This document shows, piece after piece, positions 16,697 to 25,593 of a stretch of DNA of 64,000 nt; position 1 is the first letter of the stretch; every line of letters begins with the position of its first letter. Source of the DNA: Hyphomicrobiales bacterium (lineage in GTDB: Bacteria > Pseudomonadota > Alphaproteobacteria > Rhizobiales > Rhizobiaceae); the NCBI GenBank assembly GCA_900466005.1, contig UEGQ01000012.1, forward strand, positions 185,878 to 249,877, read 5' to 3'. A program made the translations under genes and the position numbers. The notes below the pieces were generated by a model. That model had not been told where the DNA came from, did not search any database, and saw only the letters and a program-made list of their open reading frames with translations.

Positions 16697-17771
16697 AGGA
16701 CATACGAAGGAGAATGTCCTCGCCGTCGCCGAGAGCGTCCCGCAGCACCCGATTCTTGGTGCGGCGGCCACGTTGTTCCCCGGGTATTTCGCATTGGTGA
16801 TGGCGACCGGTGTGGTCTCCATCGCCTGCCAGCTCCTGGAAATGCGTATCCTTGCGCTAATGCTCGTCTTGGTAAACTGGATTGCCTATCCAGTGCTCTG
16901 GGTCTTGACGTTCGTTCGAGCGCTGCGGTTTCGCGACCTGCTCTTCCGTGACATTTCGGATCACCAGAGGGCGCCCGGATTCTTCACAATCGTTGCAAGC
17001 ACCTGCGTTCTCGGAACGCAGAACATGGTCGTCCTGGGCGCGGTAGGGATCGCCACCGTGCTGTGGTGGTTCGGACTGCTTCTCTGGTTTGTGGTTATGT
17101 ACACCTTCTTTACGGCCGTCACCGTACGGCGGGGCAAACCGACGCTCGCGCGAGGCATCAACGGTGCCTGGCTGATCGCCGCAGTCTCCACCCAGTCCGT
17201 AGTGGTGTTGCGGGGCGTGATCGATGTCGCAGAGGCACCGCCGGAGTTGGTCCAGTTCCAGGTGCTTGCCATGTTCCTGATCGGTTGCATGCTCTATCTC
17301 GCGATCATCCCGCTCATCTTCTACCGGCTCACCTTCATATCGCTCAGTCGCGAGGACTTTAGTCCACCCTATTGGATCAACATGGGCGCCGTGGCGATCA
17401 CGGCTCTGGCCGGTTCCATTTTGGTCCTTCGCGGCGAGACCTGGCCGATGGTCGAGCCGCTCCTGCCATTTCTGAGAGGCTTTACCTTCTTCTTTTGGGC
17501 TGTCGCGAGCTGGTGGATCCCGTTCCTCTTTGCGCTTATGGCCTGGCGCTACATCTGGATGAAGGACCGGTTCACGTACGAACCTGCGGTGTGGGGAATG
17601 GTGTTTCCAATGGGCATGTACTGCACGAGCACATACCAGTTCGGCCGCGCCATGGGTTACGGGTTTCTTGATCCGGTGCCGAAGCTACTCGTCTTCGTTG
17701 CGCTGTCTGCCTGGCTCCTTGGCATGGCCGGACTCTTGCGGCGCATCAGCAGATCGCTCTTTCGTCGGTAG
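16683..17771 (+). CDS. TDT-family (TehA/SLAC1-like) transporter
   Basis: A 362-residue integral membrane protein with about ten hydrophobic segments. The opening FPGYFALVMATGVVSIA and later internal repeats are characteristic of the tellurite-resistance/dicarboxylate (TDT) family, which includes TehA, the sulfite pump Ssu1 and SLAC1 anion channels. The likely role is passive anion or C4-dicarboxylate/sulfite movement; the substrate cannot be read from sequence. It overlaps the preceding small membrane gene. Confidence 0.85.
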   Translation: MDTDRGHTKENVLAVAESVPQHPILGAAATLFPGYFALVMATGVVSIACQLLEMRILALMLVLVNWIAYPVLWVLTFVRALRFRDLLFRDISDHQRAPGFFTIVASTCVLGTQNMVVLGAVGIATVLWWFGLLLWFVVMYTFFTAVTVRRGKPTLARGINGAWLIAAVSTQSVVVLRGVIDVAEAPPELVQFQVLAMFLIGCMLYLAIIPLIFYRLTFISLSREDFSPPYWINMGAVAITALAGSILVLRGETWPMVEPLLPFLRGFTFFFWAVASWWIPFLFALMAWRYIWMKDRFTYEPAVWGMVFPMGMYCTSTYQFGRAMGYGFLDPVPKLLVFVALSAWLLGMAGLLRRISRSLFRR

Positions 17772-17889
17772 CTTTATCGGACTTGCGAAAGTGAGAGCGG
17801 CGTCGCGCCTTCAATCTTCGTCGGACGATTCGGTACGTGTAGGCGTCATTCACGTACTCCCTGGTCTGCCGACCGGCTGACGCGAAAGG

Positions 17890-18729
17890 CTAGGCTCGCG
17901 CGGCTGCTGCCACTCGCAGACCCTCGCGAAGAAGCGGCAACATTGCCGGATCGGTCCGTTCCGACGAAATCAGATAGGCCGGATAGGAAAATACGGGACT
18001 GTTGGGCACGATTTCCACCCGTCGGTCGGCAAGTTGCGGCTGAACAAATCCTTCGCGGAAGTAACCGGCGCCGCCGGCTGCGAGAATATAGTCGAGCGCC
18101 AGCGGCCCGTAACCGATGGAGACCGCGGGATTGGCGAGTTCGGGAAATGCCGCGCGGACGTTTACGGCGAATTCCTCACCCCAGTCTACGCCAACCATCT
18201 CGGCCTCGTCACCGGACGACGGTGTCCGCACGAGCACCAGGCGTTCCTCGAAGAGCAACTCGGCCACAAGTCCCGGCCTGCGCGGGGCGCCGTAGAGAAC
18301 GGCCGCATCGAGAGCACCTTCCTGCACCAGCCCCAGCAATCGCTCGCCGGTTTCTATCGTCGTGCACAAGGCAATGTCCGGACACTCGCGCCGCATCCAG
18401 ACGAGCCATTGCGACAGCAGTGGACTCCACAGGCTGAGTTCCGCGCCGAGCGTGATTACGGCTGCCCGGCCGGGCGGGAGCGCGACGGTGCTGCGCGCGG
18501 TCTCCCAGATCTGTACGAGACCGGCCGCAAAACGGAAAAACCGTTCGCCGGCCGGTGTCAGCCGCGCCCCGGCCTTGTTCCGCACGAATACGGCCCGCCC
18601 CAGATGCTCTTCCAGCACACGGATGCGCGCGCTCACAGCAGTCTGCGAAATGTGGAGGTTCTCTGCCGCGCCCACGAAGCTGCCAGTTTTGACGACCTCC
18701 AGAAAGGTGCGGGCGACGGCAATGTCCAT
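17890..18729 (-). CDS. LysR-family transcriptional regulator
   Basis: A 279-residue LysR regulator. The N-terminal helix-turn-helix reads DIAVARTFLEVVKTGSFVGAAENLHISQTAVSARIRVLEEHLGRAVFVR. The C-terminal effector domain follows (AVITLGAELSLWSPLLSQWL onwards). It is divergent from the transsulfuration gene across 115 bases, the normal arrangement for a LysR protein and its target, so control of that gene by a sulfur metabolite is plausible. Confidence 0.9.
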   Translation of the reverse strand: MDIAVARTFLEVVKTGSFVGAAENLHISQTAVSARIRVLEEHLGRAVFVRNKAGARLTPAGERFFRFAAGLVQIWETARSTVALPPGRAAVITLGAELSLWSPLLSQWLVWMRRECPDIALCTTIETGERLLGLVQEGALDAAVLYGAPRRPGLVAELLFEERLVLVRTPSSGDEAEMVGVDWGEEFAVNVRAAFPELANPAVSIGYGPLALDYILAAGGAGYFREGFVQPQLADRRVEIVPNSPVFSYPAYLISSERTDPAMLPLLREGLRVAAAARA

Positions 18730-18844
18730 GGGAGGCTTTCCTCGAAATCAGCGCAATATATTTGCGGATATATAGCAATAGAATTCATTTGCCAGTGATG
18801 TGGCTCCCCGCCATTTTCCAGCGGAAGCATCAGGAGTGGTACCA

Positions 18845-20017
18845 ATGAGCGACAAGACGGCGCCGAGAGTTCAACCGGAAACGGTCGCCGCGGCGCATGG
18901 CGTCGCAAGTGATCCGGCTTTCCGAGCCGTGGCGTCGCCGCTCTATCTGTCAAGCACCTACGAATTCGCGGGATATGACGAACCCCGCGCGTACGACTAT
19001 GGTCGCGGCGGCAACCCCACGAGAGACCTTTTGGCAGAGGCAATTGCCAAGCTCGAGGAAGGAACCGGCGCGGTCCTGACACCGAGCGGCATGGCTGCGA
19101 TCGACCTTCTTGTCGGACGCCTGCCGGCCGGAAGCCTGGTTTTGGCTCCCTTCGATTGCTACGGCGGCACGATGCGACTGCTGAAGGCGCGTGCGGAACG
19201 CAGGCAAATCCACCTCGAACTGGTCGATCAATCGAATATCGATCTATTCGAAACGCATCTCGCGGCACGCCCCTCGCTGGTTCTCATCGAAAGTCCGAGC
19301 AACCCATTGATGCGCGTCGTCGACATTGCGGCGCTCTCGACGCGCGCCCGGGCCTCCGGGGCCCGTGTTGCCGTCGACAATACGTTTCTTTCACCGGCTC
19401 TTCAGAGGCCACTGTCGCTCGGTGCCGATTACGTGCTGCATTCGACGACTAAATTCCTCAACGGTCATTCCGACGTGATTGCCGGCGCCGTCATCGCCGC
19501 CGACGCCGACGAGTTTATGGCGCTGAAACACTGGGCCAACGTCACAGGAGCGGTGGCGGCTCCGTTCGATTCCTGGCTGACCTTGCGGGGGCTCAGGACC
19601 CTGTTCGTCCGGATGGGGCGGCAGGAACAGAACGCGATGGCCATCGCCGAACTGCTCAAAGCACACCCGACCGTTGCCCGCGTCCACTATCCGGGCCTCC
19701 CCGACCATCCGGACCACGCGCTTGCGGCGAGACAGCAGAAGGGCTTCGGTGCCATGATGAGCTTCGAGCTCGCCGGCGGCGTGCCGGCGGTGCAGCGTTT
19801 TCTCCGGTCGGTACGCAGTTTCACGCTCGCCGAATCTCTTGGCGGGGTCGAAAGCCTAGTGGCGCATCCCGCGACGATGACTCATCTCGACATGGGTCCC
19901 GAGGCCCGTTCGAGGGCCGGTATCGGTGACGGCCTGCTGAGGTTGTCGGTGGGGCTCGAACACATCGACGACCTGCGGGCCGGACTGGACGCGGGCCTGT
20001 CCGCTGTTGAGATGTAG
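18845..20017 (+). CDS. Transsulfuration PLP enzyme (cystathionine gamma-synthase type)
   Basis: A 390-residue Cys/Met-metabolism PLP enzyme. Visible are SSTYEFAGYDEP and the YGRGGNPTRDLLAEAIAKLEEG motif, TPSGMAAIDLL, VDNTFLSPALQRPLSLGADYVLHSTTKFLNGHSDVIAG with the PLP lysine in STTKF, and SLGGVESLVAHPATMTHLDM. It may act as cystathionine gamma-synthase or a related lyase; the exact reaction is not resolvable by eye. The start at 18845 fits the family; an upstream in-frame start at 18800 adds an unconserved tail. Divergent from LysR. Confidence 0.88.
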   Translation: MSDKTAPRVQPETVAAAHGVASDPAFRAVASPLYLSSTYEFAGYDEPRAYDYGRGGNPTRDLLAEAIAKLEEGTGAVLTPSGMAAIDLLVGRLPAGSLVLAPFDCYGGTMRLLKARAERRQIHLELVDQSNIDLFETHLAARPSLVLIESPSNPLMRVVDIAALSTRARASGARVAVDNTFLSPALQRPLSLGADYVLHSTTKFLNGHSDVIAGAVIAADADEFMALKHWANVTGAVAAPFDSWLTLRGLRTLFVRMGRQEQNAMAIAELLKAHPTVARVHYPGLPDHPDHALAARQQKGFGAMMSFELAGGVPAVQRFLRSVRSFTLAESLGGVESLVAHPATMTHLDMGPEARSRAGIGDGLLRLSVGLEHIDDLRAGLDAGLSAVEM

Positions 20018-20080
20018 CTCATCGAGACTCGTTCGGATCACCTGTTGTCGACGCTGTTGCGGCTTCACGCACCCCTAAAA

Positions 20081-20099
20081 GTGGTATATGCGTTACCAC
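20081..20099. promoter_or_regulatory. Palindrome matching the nsrR operator
   Basis: GTGGTATATGCGTTACCAC, i.e. GTGGTA-N7-TACCAC, preceded by TAAAA exactly as in the nsrR upstream site. It ends 13 bases before the small membrane gene at 20113, so it overlaps the likely promoter. Confidence 0.65.
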
Positions 20100-20112
20100 A
20101 ATAACGGAGGTA

Positions 20113-20265
20113 ATGATGGACCGGGATGAAGTGCGCAGGCCAATGGTCTTCTCCAGCGAGCATGTGAGCGGTCGAGATGTCGACGGCCGCAGCCTGATGC
20201 CGATGCTGATCGTTGGGCTTGTCCTGATCGCGATCGGCTATGCCGCAATCATGATTTTCGTGTAG
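20113..20265 (+). CDS. 50-residue membrane peptide under a probable NsrR operator
   Basis: Found by direct translation. ATG at 20113 with CGGAGG two bases before it (a second ATG follows at once, better spaced from the SD). The product has a polar N-terminus (MMDRDEVRRPMVFSSEHVSG) and one C-terminal membrane helix (LMPMLIVGLVLIAIGYAAIMIFV). I recognise no family. The strong ribosome site and the operator shared with nsrR argue that it is real and part of the NO/oxidase response. A short hairpin ACGGAAG-CACG-CTTCCGT lies at 20300-20317; nothing else is seen to 20533. Confidence 0.6.
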   Translation: MMDRDEVRRPMVFSSEHVSGRDVDGRSLMPMLIVGLVLIAIGYAAIMIFV

Positions 20266-20533
20266 GCGCTAGGTAAAGACACCGACGTCCTTCACTCCGA
20301 CGGAAGCACGCTTCCGTGAGCAGGTGAGCCGGCCTCGTCCGGCGGAAAGTAATTTTGCGCTCGCGCCCGGTGTCCAGCCCCAATGAGTTAGGGCGGGAGC
20401 GGTTCGGTCTGCAGTGGTGTCCGGTTCCGAACGGTCTTGCCGGCCCGCCCAGGGTGAGCGAGGTTGACCGCGGACAAGCGCCGCGGCTCTTCAGCGTAAC
20501 GGGAACACCAGCCGAAGGCAGACCGAGAATCCG

Positions 20534-21607
20534 TCAGCGAATCCACTCGTTCCACCGCTGTAGCATCATCGCAGCATTTTCATTGATCCACTCAGCATCT
20601 GGAACAATGACGTAGTCCCGCACCTCCTCGCCTTGGGGCATCGTTTGTCGAGCCTCGTCGGACATCAACGAAATGGCGTCACGACTCGGCGGTGTACATG
20701 AGAGAATTTCGCAAGCCTCGGCCTGGGCTTTCGGCGAGTTGAGCCAGAAGGCCATCAATTTCAGTGTGTTCTCGCGGTTTGGCGCATTCTTGAGGAGCGC
20801 TATCCGATCTCCTACCAGGAAGGACGCCTTGTAGGACCAGGCGATCGGAAGGCCTTCGTTTCGCATTGCCTTTGCTCGCGTTAGCCAGATCTGTCCAAGC
20901 GCGTACTCACCGTTGCGGAATCCTTGTACGCTCTGGTCACCCGTCTTCCACCAAAGGGAAACGGCCGGTCGGATCTGATCGAGTTTTGCAAGTGCGCGGT
21001 CAACATCCAGGGGAAAAAGCTTGTCGCGCGTAACGCCGTCGGCGAGCAGCGCCGCAGCCATCACGCGCCACGGATCATCGAAATTGGGGAAAGCCCGCTG
21101 GCCAGGAAATTTCTTCGTGTCCCACATGTCTGCCCAGGTCGCGGGCACCGGTCCTCCAGGAAGATCCGCTCGGTAAGCCAGGAGGGTTGCCGTCGACTGG
21201 AGAAGCACGCCGCCGGCGGAACATGCTTCGGCGCCGAGATCCTTGCGATCTGCGAACTGACGGCAGAATTCCGTCAGATCTTCTGTGACTTCACGATGCG
21301 CGTTCGATGCGGCCTGTATCTCGCCATCGAGGTACAGATCCCAGGTAACGTTTCCGGTTTTCGCCATCGCCGCAGCCTTGGAACGCATTTCCGAGTTGGT
21401 TGCGACTACCGTGACAACCTCGATGCCGGTCGCGGTCGTAAAGGGGGCAAACCAGGCTTCTTTCAATGCGCGGTCATAGGCACCACCAGTGGAGGCGATA
21501 ACCACCCGTTCGCCGGCAGAAACTGGCGAAGAAATCACGGCCAAGAACAAGAATCCGGCTGCGATGGGATTGAGTGTCTTTGCAGCGCTTGGAAGGTGAG
21601 CGGTCAT
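20534..21607 (-). CDS. ABC transporter periplasmic binding protein (PotD/spermidine-putrescine type)
   Basis: A 357-residue solute-binding protein with a Sec signal peptide ending around VISSPVSAGE (residue 32). The mature part follows the PotD/AfuA-like cluster: RVVIASTGGAYDRALKEAWFAPF, TWDLYLDGEIQ, VPATWADMWDTKKFPGQRAFPNFDDPW and GYALGQIWL-like elements. It would capture a polyamine-like or other small nitrogen solute. It belongs with the two permease genes and the ATPase on the minus strand, opposite the GntR regulator and catabolic genes. Confidence 0.87.
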   Translation of the reverse strand: MTAHLPSAAKTLNPIAAGFLFLAVISSPVSAGERVVIASTGGAYDRALKEAWFAPFTTATGIEVVTVVATNSEMRSKAAAMAKTGNVTWDLYLDGEIQAASNAHREVTEDLTEFCRQFADRKDLGAEACSAGGVLLQSTATLLAYRADLPGGPVPATWADMWDTKKFPGQRAFPNFDDPWRVMAAALLADGVTRDKLFPLDVDRALAKLDQIRPAVSLWWKTGDQSVQGFRNGEYALGQIWLTRAKAMRNEGLPIAWSYKASFLVGDRIALLKNAPNRENTLKLMAFWLNSPKAQAEACEILSCTPPSRDAISLMSDEARQTMPQGEEVRDYVIVPDAEWINENAAMMLQRWNEWIR

Positions 21608-21640
21608 GAGGATGTTCCTTTCTCAATTCGGAGGTCGCGA

Positions 21641-22507
21641 TTACGCGCTCGGCTTTCGGACATTCAGAATGTGAACCGCGCCCATCAGTAAGAGAGATGT
21701 CGCGACGAGGATCGTCGACGCTGCGGCGATGATTGGAGTCAGGTTGAAATCGATGTCCTCGAACATCTTGCGCCCGATCGACTTCCCGCCTGTGTCAGAA
21801 ATGAAGAACGCCACGGTCGCTTCGTCGAAGGAGGCGAGAAAGGCAAATACAGCTGCCGCGGCGATTCCCGGCACAATGTTCGGCAGAACAACCAAGAAGA
21901 ACGCCTGCAGTCTGTTCGCCCCGCAGCTCAATGCTGCCAATTCGAGTGCCGGATCGAACCTCTGGAGCGACGCTGTAACCGTGATGATCACGTAGGGAAC
22001 TGCAAGTACGGTATGTGCGATAAGAAAGCCGAGAAGACTTCCGGTGAGTTGCAGCGGTGAGAACGCGAGGTAGAGTGCAACGCCGAGAATGATATGGGGT
22101 ACAATCATCGGTCCGAGCGCCAGGGCTTGCAGAAAGGACCTAAACGGCAAACTCCCTCGAACGATCGCGAGTGCTGCCATTGTGCCGACGACAGTTGCGG
22201 TCGCGGTCGTGGCAAGAGCGATCTTTAGACTGAACCAGGTTGCCGCCATCCAGTCGGCATCGCCGAAGTAGGCGCTGTACCATTTGAATGTAAGACCTTG
22301 GGGAGGGAATTCGATGTAGTCGGTCTCGCTGAGCGACATCGGTATCACAATCAATGTCGGCAGGAGCAGAAAAAAGAGAATGCCTCCAATGACTGCACCA
22401 GCGATGATGATGCCTAGTCCCTTCGAGTAGGCGTGAAGGACGGGAGTGGCGAAAACGTCATGGGCGACCGGAATTCGGCCCGGCTCCTGGGTGTGATCAA
22501 TAGACAC
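21641..22507 (-). CDS. ABC transporter permease (PotC-like)
   Basis: A 288-residue inner-membrane permease with about six helices and the EAA loop LAALSCGANRLQAFFLVVLPNIVPGIAAA. Length and position as second permease match PotC. A long polar N-terminal tail ([22 protein letters not shown]) precedes the first helix. It overlaps the other permease by 11 bases, indicating coupled translation. Confidence 0.88.
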   Translation of the reverse strand: MSIDHTQEPGRIPVAHDVFATPVLHAYSKGLGIIIAGAVIGGILFFLLLPTLIVIPMSLSETDYIEFPPQGLTFKWYSAYFGDADWMAATWFSLKIALATTATATVVGTMAALAIVRGSLPFRSFLQALALGPMIVPHIILGVALYLAFSPLQLTGSLLGFLIAHTVLAVPYVIITVTASLQRFDPALELAALSCGANRLQAFFLVVLPNIVPGIAAAAVFAFLASFDEATVAFFISDTGGKSIGRKMFEDIDFNLTPIIAAASTILVATSLLLMGAVHILNVRKPSA

Positions 22508-23396
22508 TGTTCAATCCCTTGCTGCGTGATAGCGCCCGGCGAAACAGCAGGACGGATAGGAGAGTGACGGTGAGAAGAAGGGTCGAAAGGGCTGCCGCAA
22601 ATGGCCAGTCGAGCAGCACCGTTGTTTGCTGGCCGATGAGCGTCGCCATCAACATGGAACTAGGTCCACCCACCAAGGCCGGGGTGATGTAAAAGCCAAG
22701 CGCAAGCACGAAGCACATCACAGAGCCGGCAAATACGCCGGGGAGGCTTAGGGGCAGTGTCACCTCGACGAATGCCCGCATTGGTCCGGCGCCGAGATTG
22801 CGCGCGGCGCGAACGTAATCGGGGGGAAGCGCACGTAGTGCCGAATAAATCGGAAGGATCATGAAGGGCATCAACACGTGCGTCATGGCGACGATGACAG
22901 CACCTTTCGAGTAGATCAGCTTGAGAGGTTCATCTACGATCCCCGTTTCGATAAATAGACTGTTGATGACGCCTTGGCGCTGCAGCAGGACCACCCATGC
23001 ATAGGAGCGAATGAGGACGGAGGTCCATAAGGGGATGAAGACGCAGGCGGCGATCGCGATGGCCTTACCCCGGCTGAGCCGCGCCATGAGATAGGCAATC
23101 GGAAAACCAAGAACGAGACTCGCAACAGTCACAACTGCGGCCACCTCTACCGTGCTCGCTAGGACGCCGAGGTGAAGCGGCTCGGTGAAGATGCGCCGGT
23201 AATGGCTGAGAGTTCCGCCGGAAAAACTCAGCGCGATCAGTCGTGCAACGGGGTAGAGGAAGCCGACAACCAGTGCTGCAATCAGCGGAGCGGCCAAACC
23301 TATGGATGTGGCTTGGGAATAGAATCGCGGCGATGATGACATTGTTCGACCGGACGAGGGAGCGCGTCGTTTGGATGTCGATGCATGGTTCGTCAT
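22497..23396 (-). CDS. ABC transporter permease (PotB-like)
   Basis: A 299-residue permease with six membrane helices and the EAA loop [29 protein letters not shown]. The start at 23396 (MTNHASTSK) is preferred because its ATG overlaps the ATPase stop as ATGA; three more upstream codons are open. The N-terminal ~25 residues are polar and serine-rich before the first helix ([20 protein letters not shown]). Confidence 0.87.
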   Translation of the reverse strand: MTNHASTSKRRAPSSGRTMSSSPRFYSQATSIGLAAPLIAALVVGFLYPVARLIALSFSGGTLSHYRRIFTEPLHLGVLASTVEVAAVVTVASLVLGFPIAYLMARLSRGKAIAIAACVFIPLWTSVLIRSYAWVVLLQRQGVINSLFIETGIVDEPLKLIYSKGAVIVAMTHVLMPFMILPIYSALRALPPDYVRAARNLGAGPMRAFVEVTLPLSLPGVFAGSVMCFVLALGFYITPALVGGPSSMLMATLIGQQTTVLLDWPFAAALSTLLLTVTLLSVLLFRRALSRSKGLNSVY

Positions 23397-24510
23397 GCTG
23401 CGCACCTCTCTGCCATCGGGAAGACATGCACGGCAGCGTCATCGAGGATAACGTCCACCTCGTCGTCCTTCTGGAATGGCACCAATCCGTCGGCAGCAAT
23501 CTGCACCTGCAGGTTGGTCCCCGGTTGGTCGACAAGGCGGATGAGGTAGATATAAGTTGAGCCGACGAAGACAGTGGCATCCAGGATTCCCGGCAGCGCA
23601 GCCAAACCGCCGTGGCCTCGCTTTGCAATGCGCGTTCGTTCTGGGCGGATCGCCAAGCGGAGGGTTGTGCCCGCCCTGTGTTCTTTCGCGTGACCGCCCG
23701 GTGTTTGACGGAGACTGATCACGGTTCTCTCCGACAAGCGGACAGTAGTTCGCTCGGTCGTGCAGTCGAGGCACTCGCCATCGACAAAGTTCATTCGGCC
23801 AATGAAGTCCGCGACAAACTCACTCTTCGGTTGCCGATAGAGCTCGCTCGGCGTGCCGAGCTGCATCAAGCGCCCATCGGCCATGATGGCCACGCGGTCC
23901 GACATTGTCAGCGCTTCATCTTGATCGTGCGTTACATAGACGACCGTGGCGCCAAGCCGCTCCTGCAGCCGCTTGATTTCGAACTGCATCGCCTCACGCA
24001 ATTTCTTGTCGAGCGCGCCGAGCGGCTCATCCATCAGAAGGACGGGCGGCTCGAACGCCAGGCGCGCGCTACGGCGACGCGCTGCTGCTGACCACCGGAC
24101 AGCTGATTGGGGTAGCGCTCGGCGTAGCTCGTGAGTTGTACGAGTTCCAGCATCTCGTCGACTCGTCGCGCGATTGCAATCTTTTGCATCCGACGCCTCA
24201 TTCGGAGCGGGAAACCGATGTTCTGCCGGATCGTCAGGTGTGGAAAAAGGGCGTACTTCTGGAACACCATTCCGATGTTCCGGTGGTTGGGCACTAGGGA
24301 GGTCACGTCCCGGCCTCCTATGGTTATCCTGCCGGCGCTCGGGACCTCGAAACCAGCGATCATGGTCAAGGCTGTTGTCTTTCCAGATCCTGATGGCCCC
24401 AAAAGGGAGACGAACTCCCCGGCCGCGATGTTGAGCGACAGGTCGCGAACCGCAACGGTCTCCCCGTACCGCTTTTGAAGTCCTGCAAGAGTCAAAGATT
24501 GACCGATCAA
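23393..24510 (-). pseudogene. ABC transporter ATPase (PotA-like) interrupted by a one-base frameshift
   Basis: Together the two frames encode a complete PotA-type ATPase: Walker [11 protein letters not shown]-loop [10 protein letters not shown], signature [14 protein letters not shown], Walker [11 protein letters not shown]-loop YVTHDQDEA and a C-terminal TOBE-like domain. Between signature and Walker B (near 24055-24062) the frame changes: the message reads GCGCGCGCCTGGCG where one more C would restore [16 protein letters not shown]. The first frame stops after SRPSF at 24034. The start is probably the TTG at 24510, six bases after AAAGGAAT. It could be a real inactivation, a sequencing error in a GC run, or rarely recoding. 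Confidence 0.85.
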
Positions 24511-24742
24511 TTCTGTATTCCTTTCAGCTGTAGGCGCTCGCCGGCGCATTCTCCTTGGGCTGCGGCCGTGGCCAGACCGCAATCAGGTGCCTCCATCCGA
24601 CCTGTGACAGGTCAGGATTATCTGCTTGTTGCTGAGACGTGGGTGTCACGCTGGCCGCCTGAGCTGGTTTGCGTGACGGTGTGTGCGAAAGCTGCTAATA
24701 GGGATTGATGTGACAAAAACTTTGCAAATCCTTCACACGCTG

Positions 24743-24760
24743 TTTTTGTTGCATCAAAAA
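24743..24760. promoter_or_regulatory. Palindromic element before gntR (probable GntR operator)
   Basis: TTTTTGTTGCATCAAAAA, near-palindromic, 31 bases before the gntR ATG and in the divergent gap with the transporter operon. Two related copies stand before the aminotransferase gene at 25493-25539. Confidence 0.6.
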
Positions 24761-24791
24761 TTCGCAGTGTCAACCGACTTTGGGGGGGGGA

Positions 24792-25490
24792 ATGGCCGAT
24801 AAGGCGACCGAACTGTCAGATCTTGAACGAGCCTCTGAGAGGCTCGGTGATGCCGCCTATCGGCAATTGAAGGAACGCATCATCCGCGGCGTCTATGGGC
24901 CGGGGCACAAATTGACAGTGCGAGCTGTCGCCCAGGATCTCGATGTGAGTACAACGCCTGCGCGCGACGCGATCAATCGACTGACCAGCGAGGGCGCGCT
25001 CGTCTATACCGGACCGAAGACGGTCGTCGTCCCAGTCCTTGATGCGGCCGCACTGCGAGAAATAACGCTTACGCGCTTGGCGCTGGAGGGGCTTGCGTCA
25101 GAACAGGCTGCTCAGCGCGGGGCTCCGGAAAGTGTCGAGAGGCTGAAGTCTTTGCAAGAACTTATCAATTCCGCCCTCGATGAGAGGCGCTATGCCGAGG
25201 CGCTGTGGCACAACAAGGAATTCCATTTCACAATCTATCGCCTTTCCGCGCTTCCCCATCTTGTCTCAATGATCGAGAGTCTATGGTTGAGGATTGGGCC
25301 GTCCTTGCACAATCTCTACCCAGAGTTTGCCGAGGAGAAGTACGGTGTTCGTAACCACGAACTTGCCATAGAGGCCTTAGAGGAGCGCGATGGCGCAAGT
25401 CTCCGGGCGGCCATGGAGAATGATATTCGCGATGGATATCGCCGCCTGAAGCGCGCCAATCAGGAGAGGGGTGCTGGTTCTCTGGCATAA
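24792..25490 (+). CDS. GntR-family (FCD) transcriptional regulator
   Basis: A 232-residue regulator with an N-terminal winged helix (AAYRQLKERIIRGVYGPGHKLTVRAVAQDLDVSTTPARDAINRLTSEGALVY) and a C-terminal FCD ligand domain (TRLALEGLASEQAA, HNKEFHFTIYRLSALPHLVSMIESLW, NHELAIEALEERD). The ATG at 24792 follows an unusual run of ten G that must serve as ribosome site; a TTG four codons earlier (24780) is open. It lies between the divergent transporter operon and the catabolic operon and probably represses both through the TTGTTGCA-type palindromes. Confidence 0.9.
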   Translation: MADKATELSDLERASERLGDAAYRQLKERIIRGVYGPGHKLTVRAVAQDLDVSTTPARDAINRLTSEGALVYTGPKTVVVPVLDAAALREITLTRLALEGLASEQAAQRGAPESVERLKSLQELINSALDERRYAEALWHNKEFHFTIYRLSALPHLVSMIESLWLRIGPSLHNLYPEFAEEKYGVRNHELAIEALEERDGASLRAAMENDIRDGYRRLKRANQERGAGSLA

Positions 25491-25492
25491 GA

Positions 25493-25539
25493 TTTTTGTT
25501 GCATGGACTTGACGAGCCGCATTTTTGTTGCAACAAAAT
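25493..25539. promoter_or_regulatory. Paired operator-like elements before the aminotransferase operon
   Basis: A half-site TTTTTGTTGCATGG at 25493-25506 and a near-perfect palindrome TTTTTGTTGCAACAAAAT at 25522-25539, 29 bases apart, between the gntR stop and the aminotransferase ATG. They share TTTTTGTTGCA with the site before gntR, so this is the likely GntR-controlled promoter. Confidence 0.6.
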
Positions 25540-25593
25540 TGTGAAGCTCGTGCAAAGCGAGCGATCGATTTCTCACTTTAGGAATCTGGGATT

